Below are positions 43,816 to 56,497 of a stretch of 64,000 nucleotides of DNA, piece by piece. Location of the stretch: contig JACZKP010000109.1 of assembly GCA_014860005.1 (NCBI GenBank), positions 1-64,000 on the forward strand. The letters run 5' to 3'. A model generated the notes under the pieces. It was not told where the DNA came from and did no database searches. It was given only the letters and a program-made list of their open reading frames with translations. The translations under genes and the position numbers were made by a program. This DNA comes from Verrucomicrobiota bacterium. Lineage in GTDB: Bacteria; Verrucomicrobiota; Verrucomicrobiae; Limisphaerales; UBA11358. Each line of letters opens with the position of its first letter. Position 1 is the first letter of the stretch.

Positions 43816-46800
43816 ATGCCATCGCGAGCCACTGAACGAATCAACTTCGGGAAGATCAAGGAAATCATCGCCCCGCCGAACCTGATCGAATTGCAAACGC
43901 ATTCGTATCATGAATTCTTGCAGGCCGAAGTCGCGGCCTCCCGTCGCAAGAACTTGGGCCTCCAGGCCGTCTTTACCGAAGTCTTTCCCATCGAAAGTTA
44001 CGACGGCAAATGCGTGCTGGACTTTCATTCCTATGAAATCGGCGAACCCAAGGTGAGCTGGCTCGAATGTCTGCGCGAAGGCCTCACCTACGGCGCGCCC
44101 CTTTACGTCACCTTCCTGCTTAAGGACGAAAAAGGCAGCAAAGAAGAACGCGTCTTCATGGGCGAACTCCCCCTCATGACCCCCCAAGGCACCTTCGTCA
44201 TCAACGGCGCCGAACGCGTCATCGTCAGCCAGCTCCACCGCTCCCCCGGCATCGCGTTCGAAGCCACCCAACACCCCAACGGCAAAACCCTCCATTCCTT
44301 CCGCATCATCCCCGACCGCGGCTCCTGGTATGAAGCCCAATTCGACACCAACGACCTCCTCTACGTCTATCTGGACCGCAAAAAACGCCGCCGGAAATTC
44401 CTGACCACCACCTTTTTCCGCGCCCTCAGCTACCTCGACGCCGACCCCAAGAGCAAAGACAAAGACGCCGACAAACACCGCGGCACCGACGAAGAAATTC
44501 TGCGCCTCTTCTACGACATCGAAGAACTCACCGTCAAAGCCGCCGAAAAACTCGACGACCTCGCCAACAAAGTCCTCACCCAGGACGCGGTGGACGAAGA
44601 CAAAGGCCTCGTCGTCGCCCGCGCCTTCGAACCCCTGTCCAAAGCCGTCGTCAAACAAATCGCCGAACTCGGCGTCACCAAAATCAAGGTCGTGGACACC
44701 ACCTCCGACGACGGCATCATGCTCAAATGCCTGAAGAAAGACCCCGCTAAAAACGAAGAAGAAGCTCTTAAAGACATCTACCGCCGCCTCCGCCCTGGCG
44801 ACCCGCCCACCGCCGCCAACGCCAAGGCCCTCATCAAACGCCTCTTCTTCGACCCCAAACGCTACGATTTGGGCCGCGTGGGCCGCTACAAAATCAACCA
44901 GAAAATCGGCCTCAAACACAAAGACGACGCCCGCATCCTCACCAAGGAAGACCTCGTCGAAGCCACCAAATACCTCCTGCGCCTCAAACGCGGCGAAGGC
45001 AGCCTGGACGACATTGATCACTTGGGTAGCCGCCGCGTGCGCACCGTGGGCGAACTCCTCGCCAACCAATGCCGCGTCGGCCTGGCCCGCACCGAACGCC
45101 TCGTCAAAGAACGCATGACCCTCTTCGACCAAGGCGTCGAACAAATGACCCCCCAAAAACTCATCAACCCGAAGGCCCTCTCGGCGGTGATCCGCGACTT
45201 TTTCGGGCGCTCCCAACTCAGCCAGTTCATGGACCAGATCAACCCCCTGGCCGAACTCACCCACAAACGCCGCCTCAGCGCCCTTGGACCCGGTGGCCTC
45301 TCGCGCGACCGCGCGGGCTTTGAAGTCCGCGACGTGCATCCCTCCCACTACGGCCGCATCTGCCCCGTGGAAACGCCCGAAGGCCCCAACATCGGCCTAA
45401 TTGCGTCGCTCGCCACCTTTGCGCGCATCAACGACTTTGGCTTTCTGGAAACCCCCTATCGCAAAGTCGAAAACGGCCGCGTGACCCCCCACCTCGACTA
45501 CCTCACCGCCGACCGCGAAGAAGGCTTTGTGATTGCGCAGGCCAATTCGTTGATTGACGACAAAGGCCACTTCACCACCGACCGCGTCGTCTGCCGTTCC
45601 CGCACCGATTTCATTGACGTGGAGCCGGCGCGCGTGGATTACATGGACGTGTCGCCGAAGCAGTTGGTCTCCGTGGCCGCCGCGCTGATCCCCTTCCTGG
45701 AGCATGACGATGCGAACCGCGCGTTGATGGGTTCGAACATGCAACGGCAAGCCGTGCCGCTGCTGATCACCGAAGCCCCGTTTGTGGCCACCGGCCTCGA
45801 AGACCGGGTGGCGCGGGACTCGCGCGCCGTGGTGGTGGCGGAAGATGCCGGCAAAGTTGCCTCCGTGAACGGAAACCAGATCATCATCACCGAGGACGGC
45901 AAGTTGCCGGAAACAAAGAAGAAAATCCGGCACGACCCGGCGAAGGGCGTCTGGGTTTACGAAATCCGGAAGTTCATGCGGTCCAATGCCGCCACCTGCA
46001 TCAACCAGAAAATCCTGGTGCATAAAGGCGACTCAGTGAAAAAGGGCCAGATCATTGCCGACGGCCCTTGCACGCGGGACGGCGAACTGGCGCTGGGGCG
46101 GAACATTTTGTGCGCCTTCATGCCATGGAACGGGTACAACTTTGAAGACGCCATCCTCATCAGCGAACGCATCGTCAAAGACGACGTCTTTACTTCCATC
46201 CACATTGACGAGTTTGAAGTCAGCGCCCGCGATACCAAGCTTGGACCGGAGGAAATCACGCGCGACATTCCAAACCTCGGCGACGAGGCGTTGAAGAATC
46301 TCGGGACCGATGGCGTCATCCGCGTTGGCGCGGAAGTCAAGCCCGGCGACATTCTCGTCGGCAAGATTACGCCCAAGAGCGAAACGGAACTGGCCCCCGA
46401 AGAGCGGTTGCTGCGGGCGATCTTTGGTGAGAAGGCGGCGGACGTGAAGGACACGTCGCTCAAGGTGCCTTCCGGCACTTACGGCATCGTGATGGATGTC
46501 AAGGTTTCCTCGAAGAAAGACAGCGAGCGCAACAAGCCCTCGATGGTGGAGGAGAAACGCCACGTCAAACAGATCGAAGAGGATCACAAGAAAAAGACCG
46601 ACGAACTGCGCGACCAGTTGACTGAGGCGATGAGCAACATCCTGCTCGGTGAGAAGATTCCGCTCGACGTGGTCAACAGCGAAACCGGCGAGATTATCAT
46701 TCCGGCGAATCGGAAGATTACCAAGACACTGCTGCGCAAGCTGGCCGAGGTGTATGACCGGATCGAGATTGATCCGTCGCCCATCCGCAACAAGATCAAT

Positions 46801-47727
46801 GAAATCATCGGCAGCTTTAAGAAGAAATTCGACGATCTGCAGATGCAGTACGACGAAGAAACCGAGCGCGCTGAATCCGGTGAAGGTGTGGACAGCGGCG
46901 TCATCAAGTCGGTGAAGGTTTATATTGCCTCGAAGCGCAAGCTCTCGGTGGGGGACAAGATGGCGGGGCGGCATGGCAACAAGGGTGTGGTCGCCAAGAT
47001 TGTGCCCGAGGAAGACATGCCCTTCCTCGCGGACGGCACTCCGGTGGATATTGCCTTGAATCCCTTGGGCGTGCCTTCGCGCATGAACGTCGGGCAGGTG
47101 CTTGAAACCCATCTGGGTTGGGCGGCCAGAATCCTGGGGCTTAAGTTTGCCACACCCGTCTTTGACGGCATCAAGGAGAAGCAAATCCGCAAATACCTGG
47201 ACGAGGCCGGTGATAGGGAGAAGGAAGCGGGAGACCGGCAGTTGGTGGGCGAGAACGGCAAGACCACGTTGTATGACGGCCGCACGGGCGAACCCTTCGA
47301 TCAGGAAGTCGTGGTGGGCTACATTTACATGATGAAACTGGGCCATCTCGTGGCGGACAAGATCCACGCCCGCGCGGTGGGGCCGTATTCGCTCGTCACC
47401 CAGCAACCGCTGGGCGGCAAGGCGCAGTACGGCGGCCAGCGTTTCGGCGAAATGGAAGTGTGGGCCATGGAAGCCTATGGTGCGGCTTATACCTTGCAGG
47501 AACTGCTTACCGTAAAGTCTGACGACGTGCAGGGCCGGACGCGCATCTACGAAAGCATCGTCAAGGGCGACAATGCGCTGGAGGCCGGCATTCCGGAATC
47601 CTTCAACGTGCTGGTCAAGGAAATGCAGTCGCTGTGCCTGGACGTGAAAGTCGGCTACACCAACCCCATTGATCAACCAACTGATGCTGCCGCCGCGTTG
47701 GCGGCGGTTGGCGGCGGAAACAGTTAA
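43816..47727 (+). CDS. rpoB: RNA polymerase beta subunit
   Basis: A 1303-residue beta subunit. [20 protein letters not shown] and [20 protein letters not shown] are diagnostic, and [11 protein letters not shown] and the C-terminal [18 protein letters not shown] are conserved. The ATG at 43816 was chosen over the longer frame from [13 protein letters not shown] and a preceding GAAAAGG. Codon usage changes sharply within the gene: roughly 44.1-45.5 kb prefers C- or A-ending codons, the rest G-ending. It is followed 25 bases later by rpoC. Confidence 0.97.
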   Translation: MPSRATERINFGKIKEIIAPPNLIELQTHSYHEFLQAEVAASRRKNLGLQAVFTEVFPIESYDGKCVLDFHSYEIGEPKVSWLECLREGLTYGAPLYVTFLLKDEKGSKEERVFMGELPLMTPQGTFVINGAERVIVSQLHRSPGIAFEATQHPNGKTLHSFRIIPDRGSWYEAQFDTNDLLYVYLDRKKRRRKFLTTTFFRALSYLDADPKSKDKDADKHRGTDEEILRLFYDIEELTVKAAEKLDDLANKVLTQDAVDEDKGLVVARAFEPLSKAVVKQIAELGVTKIKVVDTTSDDGIMLKCLKKDPAKNEEEALKDIYRRLRPGDPPTAANAKALIKRLFFDPKRYDLGRVGRYKINQKIGLKHKDDARILTKEDLVEATKYLLRLKRGEGSLDDIDHLGSRRVRTVGELLANQCRVGLARTERLVKERMTLFDQGVEQMTPQKLINPKALSAVIRDFFGRSQLSQFMDQINPLAELTHKRRLSALGPGGLSRDRAGFEVRDVHPSHYGRICPVETPEGPNIGLIASLATFARINDFGFLETPYRKVENGRVTPHLDYLTADREEGFVIAQANSLIDDKGHFTTDRVVCRSRTDFIDVEPARVDYMDVSPKQLVSVAAALIPFLEHDDANRALMGSNMQRQAVPLLITEAPFVATGLEDRVARDSRAVVVAEDAGKVASVNGNQIIITEDGKLPETKKKIRHDPAKGVWVYEIRKFMRSNAATCINQKILVHKGDSVKKGQIIADGPCTRDGELALGRNILCAFMPWNGYNFEDAILISERIVKDDVFTSIHIDEFEVSARDTKLGPEEITRDIPNLGDEALKNLGTDGVIRVGAEVKPGDILVGKITPKSETELAPEERLLRAIFGEKAADVKDTSLKVPSGTYGIVMDVKVSSKKDSERNKPSMVEEKRHVKQIEEDHKKKTDELRDQLTEAMSNILLGEKIPLDVVNSETGEIIIPANRKITKTLLRKLAEVYDRIEIDPSPIRNKINEIIGSFKKKFDDLQMQYDEETERAESGEGVDSGVIKSVKVYIASKRKLSVGDKMAGRHGNKGVVAKIVPEEDMPFLADGTPVDIALNPLGVPSRMNVGQVLETHLGWAARILGLKFATPVFDGIKEKQIRKYLDEAGDREKEAGDRQLVGENGKTTLYDGRTGEPFDQEVVVGYIYMMKLGHLVADKIHARAVGPYSLVTQQPLGGKAQYGGQRFGEMEVWAMEAYGAAYTLQELLTVKSDDVQGRTRIYESIVKGDNALEAGIPESFNVLVKEMQSLCLDVKVGYTNPIDQPTDAAAALAAVGGGNS

Positions 47728-47752
47728 CAATTTGCTGAACCCCAAACGCATT

Positions 47753-50700
47753 ATGATCAGCACCAAAGAAAACGCCCGAGAGTTGCTCGGTCTGGACAAG
47801 GTCAATCAGGTGGATTACATCGGGATCACCGTCGCGGCCCCCGATGCCATCCGGGCCTGGTCCAAAGGCGAGGTCAAGAACCCGGAGACGATCAACTATC
47901 GTACCTTCAAGCCGGAAAAAGGCGGCTTGTTCTGCGAACGTATTTTCGGTCCCGTGAAGGACTGGGAGTGTTCCTGCGGCAAATACAAGCGCATCAAACA
48001 TCGCGGCGTGGTCTGTGACCGCTGTGGCGTCGAGGTGACGCTCGCGCGCGTGCGCCGCGAACGCATGGGCCACATTGAACTGGCCGTGCCCGTCTGCCAC
48101 ATCTGGTTCTTCAAGTGCATGCCCTCGCGCATTGGTCTGGCGCTGGATATGACCGCGCGCCATCTGGAACGCGTGATCTATTACGAAGACTACATGGTCA
48201 TTGACCCGGGCAACACGCCGCTCAAGCAAAACCAATTGCTCAGCGAACACGAGTGCCGCGAGGCGCGTGAAACCTATGGTGCAGATGCTTTCCTTGCCAA
48301 GATGGGCGCGGAAGCCGTGCGTGAGGCGTTGGCCAAGGTGGACCTGGCCAAACAGGTCGAGCAGTTGCAGGAGGCCATGACCCAAACCAAAAGTAAGCAG
48401 ATCCGTAAGAAGCTCGCCAAGCGCATCAAGTTGTTGCAGGGACTCATGGCGTCCAAAAGCCGCCCGGAATGGATGATCCTCACGGTGTTGCCCGTCATTC
48501 CACCGGACTTGCGTCCGCTGGTGCCGCTGGAGGGGGGCCGGTTTGCGACTTCGGATTTGAATGATCTTTATCGCCGGGTCATCAACCGGAACAATCGGTT
48601 GAAGAATTTGCTCCAGCTCAAGACGCCGGAGGTCATCATCCGCAATGAGAAGCGGATGTTGCAGGAGGCGGTGGATGCGTTGTTCGATAATGGCCGGCAC
48701 GGGCGCGCGGTCACGGGCGCGGGCAATCGCGCGTTGAAATCACTGTCCGATATGCTCAAGGGCAAATCCGGGCGCTTCCGCCAGAACCTCTTGGGCAAGC
48801 GCGTGGATTACTCGGGCCGTTCGGTGATCGTCATTGGTCCCGAACTGCAATTGCATCAATGTGGTTTGCCCAAGAAGATGGCATTGGTGCTCTTTGAGCC
48901 GTTCATTATCCGCCGGCTCAAGGAGTTGGGTTACGTGCATACGGTGCGCTCGGCCAAGAAGATGATCGAGCGGCAAACGACGGAGGTGTGGGATATTTTG
49001 GAGGAGGTGACCAAGGGTCATCCGGTGTTGCTGAATCGGGCGCCGACGTTGCATCGGTTGAGTGTGCAGGCATTCGAGCCGTTGTTGATCGAGGGGGAGG
49101 CGATCCGGATTCATCCGTTGGTATGCACGGCGTATAACGCGGATTTTGATGGGGATCAGATGGCGGTGCATGTGCCGTTGTCGGTGGAGGCGCAACTGGA
49201 GGCGCGCTTGTTGATGATGGCGCCGAATAATATTTTCAGTCCGTCCAGCGGCAAGCCGATCATCACGCCGACGCAGGATATTACGTTGGGTTGTTATTAT
49301 CTGACAGCCGAGCCGCGCACGCCCCTGCCGGCGGAGTCGCGGACGCTGAAGTTGTTTGGGTCGAAGACGGAGGTGTTGTTCGCCTATGCCGATGGCGCAG
49401 TGAAAACGCATGATCGCATTCGGCTGGCCAATCCGGATTTCGGACGGAAATCGGAGTTCGGTGACGCGGCGCCGCGCGTGATCGTGACGACCGTGGGCCG
49501 GGTGACGTTTAGTGAAATCTGGCCGGCCGCCCTAGGCTTTTACAACAAGGCCGCGGGGAAGTCGCAGTTGGGCGATTTGATCTGGCGTTGTTACAAGGTC
49601 TGCGGCCATGAGGCCACGGTCACGATGTTGGATCGGTTGAAGGAGCTGGGTTTCCGCGAGGCGACCAAGTCGGGTTGTTCCATCGGCATTGATGACATGA
49701 TCATTCCCAAGGAGAAGACGCAGGAGATTGACAGCGCGCAGAAGCAGATCAAGGAGGTGGAGAAGCAGCATCGCAAGGGGATCATCACGTCGGGCGAGCG
49801 TTACAACAAGATCGTGGATATCTGGACGCACGCGACGGATCAGATTGCCAATGTGATGTTCAAGACCCTGGAGGCGAATCAGGGCAAGCAGGAGTTTAAT
49901 CCGGTTTATCTCATGGTGGATTCCGGGGCGCGCGGCAACCGGCAGCAGGTGCGGCAGTTGGCCGGGGTGCGCGGGCTGATGGCCAAGCCGAGCGGGGACA
50001 TCATTGAGAAGCCGATTCTGGCGAATTTCCGCGAGGGGCTCACGGTGTTGGAATACTTTATTTCGACTCACGGCGCGCGCAAGGGGCTGGCGGATACGGC
50101 GCTGAAGACGGCGGATTCGGGTTACATGACGCGCAAGTTGGTGGACGTGGCGCAGGATGTGATCATCCGCGAGGCGGATTGCGGCACAACCAACGGCATC
50201 TGGGTTCAGGCGGTTTACGAAGGGGAGGACGAAGTGGTTAAGTTGAGCGATCGTATCAACGGGCGCTTCTCCTGTGACGATGTGCCGAATCCGTCGGGTC
50301 CGAAGGACCTACTGGTCAAGGCGAACGAAGAGATTGATGAGGTCAAGGCCAAGGCCATTGATGCGGCGGGCGTCGAGAAGGTGAAAATCCGTTCGGTGCT
50401 GACCTGCGAGAGCAAGCACGGCGTATGCATTGCCTGCTACGGCCGCAATCTCGCCACCGGGGCGGCGGTCAAACTGGGCGAGGCGACGGGCATCATCGCG
50501 GCGCAGTCCATCGGCGAGCCGGGCACGCAGTTGACGATGCGCACGTTCCACATCGGCGGCACGGCGGCGCAGGTGTTCAAGGTGCCGCAGATCAAGGCCA
50601 AGTACGAAGGCATCATCCGCTACAACGATCTCCGCCTCGTGCAGTTGGAGGACGGCAGCAACATCGTGCTGAACAAGAATGGGTCGGTTTCCATCCTTGG

Positions 50701-51892
50701 CGAAGATGGCCGTGAACTGGAGAATCACAACGTGGTCATTGGCGCGGTCATCTCCGTGGCTGACGGCAGCAAGGTGAAGAAGGGCGAAACTTTCGTCCAG
50801 TGGGATCCCTACAACGTGCCGATTCTTTCTGAAAAGGCCGGCAAAGTGAAGTTCCACGACATCATCGAAGGGGTCACGATGAAACAGGAAGTGGACGAAG
50901 CCACCGCGCAGGAGGCGATGGTCATCATCGAGCACAAGGAGGATTTGCATCCGCAGATCATCATCGCGGACGCGCACGGGGAGGCGGTGGCGAATTATCC
51001 GATTCCGTCGGGCGCGCATATTGTGGTGTCGGAGGGCGACCAGATTGTAGCCGGCACGCTGATGGCGAAGACGCCGCGCAAGACGGCGAAGACGAAAGAC
51101 ATCACCGGCGGTTTGCCGCGGGTGGCGGAATTGTTCGAAGCGCGCCGACCTAAGGACGCCGCCGAGATATCCAAGATCGACGGCCTCGTGGAATTCGGCA
51201 CGAGCGTCCGTGGCAAGCGCTGCATCTTGATCAAGGACTTGCAGACCGGGGTCGAGGAGGAACATCTCATCGCCATCGGCAAACATGTCATCGTGTTCAA
51301 GGGCGACTTCGTGAAGAAAGGCCAGCAACTGACGGAAGGTCCGGTGGATCCGCACGAGATTCTCGACATCTGCGGCCCGCAGGAGTTGCAGGAGCATCTG
51401 GTCAGCGAAGTGCAGGAGGTCTATCGGCTCCAGGGTGTGACGATCAACGACAAGCACATTGAGATCATTGTGCGCCAGATGCTCCGCAAGGTGCGCATCA
51501 CGGAACCGGGCGACACCTCGTTTCTGTGGGGTGAGCAGGTGGATAAGCTGGAGTTCGAGGGGGAAAACGAGCGGGTGGAAAAAATGGGCGGCAAACCGGC
51601 GGAGGCTTCGCCGGTGTTGCTGGGGATTACGAAGGCTTCGCTGGAGACGGAGAGTTTCCTGAGCGCGGCCAGCTTCCAGGACACCACGCGAGTGCTGACG
51701 GAGGCGGCGACGCGGTCGAAGATTGATTCGCTGCGCGGGTTCAAGGAGAACGTGATCATGGGTCACATTATTCCGGCGGGCAGCGGTTTTGATCATCATC
51801 GCAAGGTGCTGCTCAAGCCGTTGGTGGAGGTTGAGGAGGAAGACGAACCGGAGGCGACCACGCTGGCGGCGGAGAATCCGCTGGCGCTTTAG
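47753..51892 (+). CDS. rpoC: RNA polymerase beta' subunit
   Basis: A 1379-residue beta-prime subunit. The N-terminal zinc site is [19 protein letters not shown], the catalytic [13 protein letters not shown] loop is intact, a second zinc cluster is in [13 protein letters not shown], and the trigger-loop region has [16 protein letters not shown]. The start [13 protein letters not shown] at 47753 was chosen; the open frame begins earlier within the rpoB end. Length is typical. Confidence 0.97.
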   Translation: MISTKENARELLGLDKVNQVDYIGITVAAPDAIRAWSKGEVKNPETINYRTFKPEKGGLFCERIFGPVKDWECSCGKYKRIKHRGVVCDRCGVEVTLARVRRERMGHIELAVPVCHIWFFKCMPSRIGLALDMTARHLERVIYYEDYMVIDPGNTPLKQNQLLSEHECREARETYGADAFLAKMGAEAVREALAKVDLAKQVEQLQEAMTQTKSKQIRKKLAKRIKLLQGLMASKSRPEWMILTVLPVIPPDLRPLVPLEGGRFATSDLNDLYRRVINRNNRLKNLLQLKTPEVIIRNEKRMLQEAVDALFDNGRHGRAVTGAGNRALKSLSDMLKGKSGRFRQNLLGKRVDYSGRSVIVIGPELQLHQCGLPKKMALVLFEPFIIRRLKELGYVHTVRSAKKMIERQTTEVWDILEEVTKGHPVLLNRAPTLHRLSVQAFEPLLIEGEAIRIHPLVCTAYNADFDGDQMAVHVPLSVEAQLEARLLMMAPNNIFSPSSGKPIITPTQDITLGCYYLTAEPRTPLPAESRTLKLFGSKTEVLFAYADGAVKTHDRIRLANPDFGRKSEFGDAAPRVIVTTVGRVTFSEIWPAALGFYNKAAGKSQLGDLIWRCYKVCGHEATVTMLDRLKELGFREATKSGCSIGIDDMIIPKEKTQEIDSAQKQIKEVEKQHRKGIITSGERYNKIVDIWTHATDQIANVMFKTLEANQGKQEFNPVYLMVDSGARGNRQQVRQLAGVRGLMAKPSGDIIEKPILANFREGLTVLEYFISTHGARKGLADTALKTADSGYMTRKLVDVAQDVIIREADCGTTNGIWVQAVYEGEDEVVKLSDRINGRFSCDDVPNPSGPKDLLVKANEEIDEVKAKAIDAAGVEKVKIRSVLTCESKHGVCIACYGRNLATGAAVKLGEATGIIAAQSIGEPGTQLTMRTFHIGGTAAQVFKVPQIKAKYEGIIRYNDLRLVQLEDGSNIVLNKNGSVSILGEDGRELENHNVVIGAVISVADGSKVKKGETFVQWDPYNVPILSEKAGKVKFHDIIEGVTMKQEVDEATAQEAMVIIEHKEDLHPQIIIADAHGEAVANYPIPSGAHIVVSEGDQIVAGTLMAKTPRKTAKTKDITGGLPRVAELFEARRPKDAAEISKIDGLVEFGTSVRGKRCILIKDLQTGVEEEHLIAIGKHVIVFKGDFVKKGQQLTEGPVDPHEILDICGPQELQEHLVSEVQEVYRLQGVTINDKHIEIIVRQMLRKVRITEPGDTSFLWGEQVDKLEFEGENERVEKMGGKPAEASPVLLGITKASLETESFLSAASFQDTTRVLTEAATRSKIDSLRGFKENVIMGHIIPAGSGFDHHRKVLLKPLVEVEEEDEPEATTLAAENPLAL

Positions 51893-51924
51893 CCGGGTGC
51901 TTGGGTCAGATGAGCAAATACTAG

Positions 51925-51952
51925 TTGCAACCGAAAGTTCCTTTGGTAATAT
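51925..51952 (+). promoter_or_regulatory. Candidate promoter for rpsL-rpsG-fusA
   Basis: TTGCAA (51925-51930), a 16-base spacer and TAATAT (51947-51952), each matching 4 of 6 consensus bases, lie in the 119-base gap between rpoC and rpsL. Transcription would begin near 51959. It may supplement readthrough from rpoC. Confidence 0.4.
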
Positions 51953-52011
51953 CCGCGCTCCATTCGCCCAACGCGGGTAGCGCGGGCCAACGGGAGCGAT
52001 TTTAAGAGCAA

Positions 52012-52401
52012 ATGCCGACAATCAATCAACTGGTCCGCAAGGGCCGCAAAAAGATCCAATACAAGTCCAAGTCGCCAGCCTTGGAGAATTCGCCGTTCCG
52101 GCGTGGGGTATGCATTCAGGTGATGACGCGCACGCCCAAGAAGCCCAACTCGGCGATGCGCAAGGTGGCCAAGGTGCGCCTGACCAACGGCCATGAGATC
52201 ATTGCTTATATTCCGGATGAAGGTCACAACCTGCAGGAGCACTCCATCGTTCTGGTGCGGGGGGGCCGCGTGAAGGACCTGCCCGGCGTGCGTTATCACA
52301 TTGTGCGCGGAACGCTGGATGCGGCGGGCGTGGAGAAGCGCCGTGTGAGCCGTTCAAAGTATGGCGTGAAACGGCCCAAGGCCGCGAAGCCGGCCGCCTG
52401 A
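52012..52401 (+). CDS. rpsL: 30S ribosomal protein S12
   Basis: A 129-residue decoding-centre protein. [20 protein letters not shown] (with the streptomycin-relevant Lys) and [18 protein letters not shown] are conserved. It starts the str-type cluster rpsL-rpsG-fusA. Confidence 0.97.
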   Translation: MPTINQLVRKGRKKIQYKSKSPALENSPFRRGVCIQVMTRTPKKPNSAMRKVAKVRLTNGHEIIAYIPDEGHNLQEHSIVLVRGGRVKDLPGVRYHIVRGTLDAAGVEKRRVSRSKYGVKRPKAAKPAA

Positions 52402-52432
52402 GCGTTTTAACCTTTCAAGTAATTAAGAAATC

Positions 52433-52906
52433 ATGTCTCGCAGACGACAAGCCACCAGACGCCCGATTGGTAAGGACGGGAAATTCGCCAATGCCTTGGT
52501 TTCCCGCCTGGTCAACACCGTGATGACCTCCGGCAAAAAGAGCACGGCGCAACGCATCGTGTATAGTGCCTTTGATCGCATCGTGGAAAAAAATCCCGCC
52601 ACCAATCCGCTCGAGATTCTCCAGCGGGCGGTGGATAACGCCAAGCCGCGAATCGAAACCAAGGCCCGCCGTGTCGGCGGGGCAACTTATCAGGTGCCGT
52701 TGGAGGTGACCTCGGACCGGCAGGCCGCGCTGGCGCTCCGGTGGATTGTGAGTTTTGCGGATGCCCGAAAAGGGATCCCCATGAACGAGGCGCTGGCGGC
52801 GGAAATCCTGGAGGCCTATCAGGGGCAGGGTAACGCCATTCGCAAGCGCGACGACGTCCACAAGATGGCCCAAGCCAACAAAGCCTTCGCGCATTTCCGC
52901 TGGTAG
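52433..52906 (+). CDS. rpsG: 30S ribosomal protein S7
   Basis: A 157-residue 30S head protein that nucleates assembly. MSRRRQATRRPIGKDGKF and VGGATYQVPLEVTSDRQAAL, and the C-terminal RKRDDVHKMAQANKAFAHFR are recognisable. It is followed by a terminator-like hairpin before fusA. Confidence 0.97.
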   Translation: MSRRRQATRRPIGKDGKFANALVSRLVNTVMTSGKKSTAQRIVYSAFDRIVEKNPATNPLEILQRAVDNAKPRIETKARRVGGATYQVPLEVTSDRQAALALRWIVSFADARKGIPMNEALAAEILEAYQGQGNAIRKRDDVHKMAQANKAFAHFRW

Positions 52907-52922
52907 TCGAAGTTTTTGATCG

Positions 52923-52955
52923 CGCCCCGACGCAGCAAGCCATCGGGGCGTTTTT
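52923..52955 (+). terminator. Intrinsic terminator-like hairpin between rpsG and fusA
   Basis: Stem CGCCCCGA (52923-52930) pairs with TCGGGGCG (52943-52950) and is followed by TTTTT. It would at least partly reduce readthrough into fusA, which then would need its own promoter in the next 25 bases or partial readthrough. Confidence 0.65.
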
Positions 52956-52981
52956 ATTCTTCCAATTAGAGAGAGCAAGCT

Positions 52982-55165
52982 GTGGCAGAAAACGAAAAAC
53001 CCAAATCGGTGAACGCGTCCCATCGCGAGTATACGATGGAGCGTACGCGCAACATCGGCATTGCGGCGCACATTGACGCCGGCAAGACCACCACCACCGA
53101 GCGTATCCTTTTTTACACCGGCCTCATCCACAAGATCGGCGATGTGGACGACGGCAACACCGTCACTGACTGGATGGAGCAGGAGCGCGAGCGCGGGATC
53201 ACGATCACCTCGGCGGCGGTGACGTGTTTCTGGACCCAGAAGCAGGAGGAGGGTCTTTACAAATCTTTTACCGGGATTCCGCAGCGGGTGAACATCATTG
53301 ACACCCCTGGGCACGTGGATTTCACCGCCGAGGTCGAGCGTTCGATGCGCGTGCTGGACGGCGCGGTGGCCGTGTTTTGCGGCGTCGCGGGGGTGCAGCC
53401 GCAATCGGAAACTGTGTGGCGCCAGGCCACGAAGTACAAGGTGCCCCGCATTGCATTCGTCAACAAGATGGACCGCACTGGCGCCAACTTTGAACACGCG
53501 CTAGACGACATGCGCAAGAAACTGGGGGCCTATGCCTACCCCATATATCTGCCGATTGGCGCGGAAGACAAATTTGCGGGCGTCATTGACCTGGTCAATC
53601 AGAAGGCCATCGTTTGGGGGCCCGGCGACGTGGCCGCCGAAGGTCTCAAGTATGAGATCTGCGAAATCCCCGACGACATGAAGGAGAAGGCCAGGACGGC
53701 GTTGGCCGAGTTGATTGATGCAGTGTCGAACAAAGACGACACCATCGCGGAGTTGGTGATTGAGGAGAAGCCGATTGAACCGGCGGTGCTCAAGGCGGCG
53801 ATCCGGCGGCTTACCTGCAAGATTGAACTGATTCCCGTCCTCTGCGGCTCCGCCTTCAAGAAGAAGGGCGTGCAGCCGTTGATTGACTCCGTGGTGGATT
53901 ACCTGCCCGGTCCGCTGGACGTGCCCCACGCCCAGGGCCTTGAGCCGGGCACGGATAACGTGGTGACCGTGGAAACCGATGATCACAGCAAGTTCTGTTC
54001 GCTCGCGTTCAAACTCTGGACGGATCCCTACGCCGGCAAGCTGGTGTTCTTCCGCGTTTATTCCGGCCAGCTCAAGAAGGGCGATACCATTTACAATCCG
54101 CGCACGCGCAAGCGGGAACGCGTCAGCCGGCTCATGGTCATTCAAGGCGGCGAGCGCAAGGACATTGACCAGGTGTTCGCCGGCGACATTGCCGCGCTCG
54201 TTGGGCTGCGCAACATCACCACCGGCGACACGCTGTGTGATGAAGATTTTGATGTGACGCTCGAACCGCCGACTTTTCCGGAACCGGTCATCAGCATGGC
54301 CGTCGAGCCGAAGACGAAAGCGGATCGCGACAAGATGTCGGAAGGCTTGCAGCGGCTCGCGGAGGAAGACCCGACCTTCCGCTGCTTCACCAACGAGGAA
54401 ACCGGCCAGCTCATCATCGCGGGCATGGGCGAGTTGCACCTCGAGATCATCCGCGACCGGTTGTTCCGCGAATTCAAAGTGGAAGCCTCGGCGGGCGCGC
54501 CGCAGATTGCCTACCGCGAAACCATCACCAAGGCGGCGGATGGCGAAGGCAAATTCATCCGCCAATCGGGCGGTCGCGGCCAATACGGCCACGCCTGCAT
54601 TCAGATTCAGCCGAACGAAAAGGGCAAGGGCGTCGAAATCGAAAACAAGATCGTCGGCGGCACCATTCCCAAGGAATACATTCCGGCGGTTATTGACGGC
54701 ATCGAGGAAGCGATCAAGGGTGGCGTTTATGCCGGCTACCAGGTCATTGACCTCAAGGCCCAGGTGGTGGACGGCTCGTTCCACGAAGTGGATTCAAACG
54801 AACTGGCCTTCAAGATGGCGGGCATCTTCGCGTTGAAAGACGCGTTCAAGAAGGCCGGCCCGATTCTGCTCGAACCCATCATGAAAGTGGAGGTCACCAC
54901 ACCGGACGAATATCAGGGCGACCTGCTGGGCGACATCAACCGCCGCCGTGGCATCATCAATGGCATCGAAGCCAAGCAGGGCCAGACCGTGTTAAACGCG
55001 CAGGTGCCGCTCGCCGAACTGTTCGGTTACGCCACCGCGATTCGCTCGCTCTCCAAGGGCCGCGCTTCCTACTCCATGGAGCCGCTGACCTTCGCGCAGG
55101 TGCCCAACAGCATCGCGGAAAAGATTCTCGACACGGCCAAAAACAAGCCGGCGGCGCGGACCTGA
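52982..55165 (+). CDS. fusA: Elongation factor G
   Basis: A 727-residue translocase GTPase. It starts at a GTG (52982). [35 protein letters not shown] and [10 protein letters not shown] are the G-domain motifs, with domains II-V following. Slightly longer than E. coli EF-G because of an N-terminal extension. The next gene is rpsJ, 225 bases away, with no tuf in between. Confidence 0.96.
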   Translation: MAENEKPKSVNASHREYTMERTRNIGIAAHIDAGKTTTTERILFYTGLIHKIGDVDDGNTVTDWMEQERERGITITSAAVTCFWTQKQEEGLYKSFTGIPQRVNIIDTPGHVDFTAEVERSMRVLDGAVAVFCGVAGVQPQSETVWRQATKYKVPRIAFVNKMDRTGANFEHALDDMRKKLGAYAYPIYLPIGAEDKFAGVIDLVNQKAIVWGPGDVAAEGLKYEICEIPDDMKEKARTALAELIDAVSNKDDTIAELVIEEKPIEPAVLKAAIRRLTCKIELIPVLCGSAFKKKGVQPLIDSVVDYLPGPLDVPHAQGLEPGTDNVVTVETDDHSKFCSLAFKLWTDPYAGKLVFFRVYSGQLKKGDTIYNPRTRKRERVSRLMVIQGGERKDIDQVFAGDIAALVGLRNITTGDTLCDEDFDVTLEPPTFPEPVISMAVEPKTKADRDKMSEGLQRLAEEDPTFRCFTNEETGQLIIAGMGELHLEIIRDRLFREFKVEASAGAPQIAYRETITKAADGEGKFIRQSGGRGQYGHACIQIQPNEKGKGVEIENKIVGGTIPKEYIPAVIDGIEEAIKGGVYAGYQVIDLKAQVVDGSFHEVDSNELAFKMAGIFALKDAFKKAGPILLEPIMKVEVTTPDEYQGDLLGDINRRRGIINGIEAKQGQTVLNAQVPLAELFGYATAIRSLSKGRASYSMEPLTFAQVPNSIAEKILDTAKNKPAART

Positions 55166-55301
55166 AGCCCGGGCGGCGTGGCACTGGGGCAACGCGCCGG
55201 GCGAGATTTCTCGGTGGCTCTCTCGATTTCCGGGTAGGTGAAAGTCATTCTGGCGAACAGTGGCACGCACGGAGCACGGAAAACTTTCTCAAAAAAACCT
55301 G

Positions 55302-55329
55302 TTGTGTCGGTAATGCCTTTTGCTACATT
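55302..55329 (+). promoter_or_regulatory. Candidate promoter for rpsJ cluster
   Basis: TTGTGT (55302-55307), a 16-base spacer and TACATT (55324-55329) lie in the 225-base fusA-rpsJ gap, about 60 bases before rpsJ. The match is moderate. Confidence 0.35.
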
Positions 55330-55390
55330 CATCGCCCGCTTCGGGAAATGATGAGGCGGGAACAGTTTTTAACAGACAATCGTTCTTTGT

Positions 55391-55699
55391 ATGACTGGAC
55401 AACGCATTCGAATTCGACTCAAGGCCTATGATCATCGTGTCATAGACCAATCGGCGCGCGAAATCGCCGACACCGTCAAGCGCACCGGCGCGCGTGTTGC
55501 CGGCCCCATCCCGCTTCCCACCCGCATTGAAAAATTCACCGTGCTTCGTTCGCCCCATGCGGACAAGAAGTCGCAGGAAACCTTCGAGCAGCGCACGCAC
55601 AAACGGCTGATTGACATTCTCGATCCCACGGCCAAAACCGTGGACGAGTTGAAGAAACTCAACCTGCCGGCGGGCGTGGACATCACCATCAAAATCTGA
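55391..55699 (+). CDS. rpsJ: 30S ribosomal protein S10
   Basis: A 102-residue 30S protein that also binds NusB/Nus[21 protein letters not shown] and [20 protein letters not shown] are family-typical. First gene of the S10-type cluster. Confidence 0.97.
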   Translation: MTGQRIRIRLKAYDHRVIDQSAREIADTVKRTGARVAGPIPLPTRIEKFTVLRSPHADKKSQETFEQRTHKRLIDILDPTAKTVDELKKLNLPAGVDITIKI

Positions 55700-55743
55700 C
55701 GGTGGCACGAGTAAACATTTTAACGCTTTAAGGAATCACTGTT

Positions 55744-56451
55744 ATGCCTCTCGGATTACTCGGAAAAAAGCTCGGCCACGCGCGGGTCTATGACGCCAGT
55801 GGCGCGATCACGCCCGTCACCGTCGTGCTGGCGGGGCCCAATTACGTCCTCCAGGTGAAGACCCAGGCGGGCAAGGACGGCTACAACGCGGTGCAGCTTG
55901 GCTTTGACGAACAGAAGGAGCAGCGCCTCACCAAACCAGTGGCCGGCCACATCAAGAAATTCAACGGTAAACCCGTCAAACGGATTCAGGAGTTCCGCAA
56001 CTTCTCAAAGGAAGTGAAGCCCGGAGACACCGTGGGCGCCACGCTGTTTGCTCCGGGCGATTTTGTGGACGCAATTGGCATTACGAAAGGGCGCGGATTT
56101 GAAGGGGTGGTGAAGCGCCATCATTTCGCGGGCGGCGATTCCACGCACGGCGCGAAGGGTTGGCACCGGCGTAGCGGCGCGATTGGCCAGCGCCTCTTTC
56201 CCGGTACCGTCATGCGCGGCATGAAGATGCCCGGCCACATGGGCCAGGTGCGCCGCACGACGCAGAATCTCGAAGTCATTCAAGTGCGCGAAGCGGACAA
56301 TCTCCTGCTCATCAAAGGCGCGATCCCCGGGGCGGAAGGCGATTACGTCGTCATTCGCGAATCCAAGAAACGGCCCAAGGGCTGGACGCCGCCGGTTTCG
56401 ATTGCGACCACCCGGCGGGGTGAGGTCAAGAAAACTCCGGCCAAGAAGTAA
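55744..56451 (+). CDS. rplC: 50S ribosomal protein L3
   Basis: A 235-residue protein reaching the peptidyl-transferase centre. ITKGRGFEGVVKRHHFAGGD, then GAIGQRLFPGTVMRGMKMPG and MPLGLLGKKLGHARV are recognisable. It is slightly longer than many L3 because of a basic C-terminal tail. Confidence 0.96.
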   Translation: MPLGLLGKKLGHARVYDASGAITPVTVVLAGPNYVLQVKTQAGKDGYNAVQLGFDEQKEQRLTKPVAGHIKKFNGKPVKRIQEFRNFSKEVKPGDTVGATLFAPGDFVDAIGITKGRGFEGVVKRHHFAGGDSTHGAKGWHRRSGAIGQRLFPGTVMRGMKMPGHMGQVRRTTQNLEVIQVREADNLLLIKGAIPGAEGDYVVIRESKKRPKGWTPPVSIATTRRGEVKKTPAKK

Positions 56452-56497
56452 GGCGGCATTGGTTCGTTAACGCGTAAAAACGTTGGAACGGCAAACG

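Noticed and set aside
43702..45348. 548-codon minus-strand open frame opposite rpoB
   Set aside because: It is antisense to clear rpoB coding sequence, with low-complexity Phe/Gly/Val composition caused by the C-rich third positions of rpoB; no family features.
46033..47805. 590-codon minus-strand open frame opposite rpoB
   Set aside because: Shadow of the rpoB frame with no recognisable domain.
50309..52021. 570-codon minus-strand open frame opposite rpoC
   Set aside because: Antisense shadow with Arg/His-rich composition; rpoC is unambiguous.
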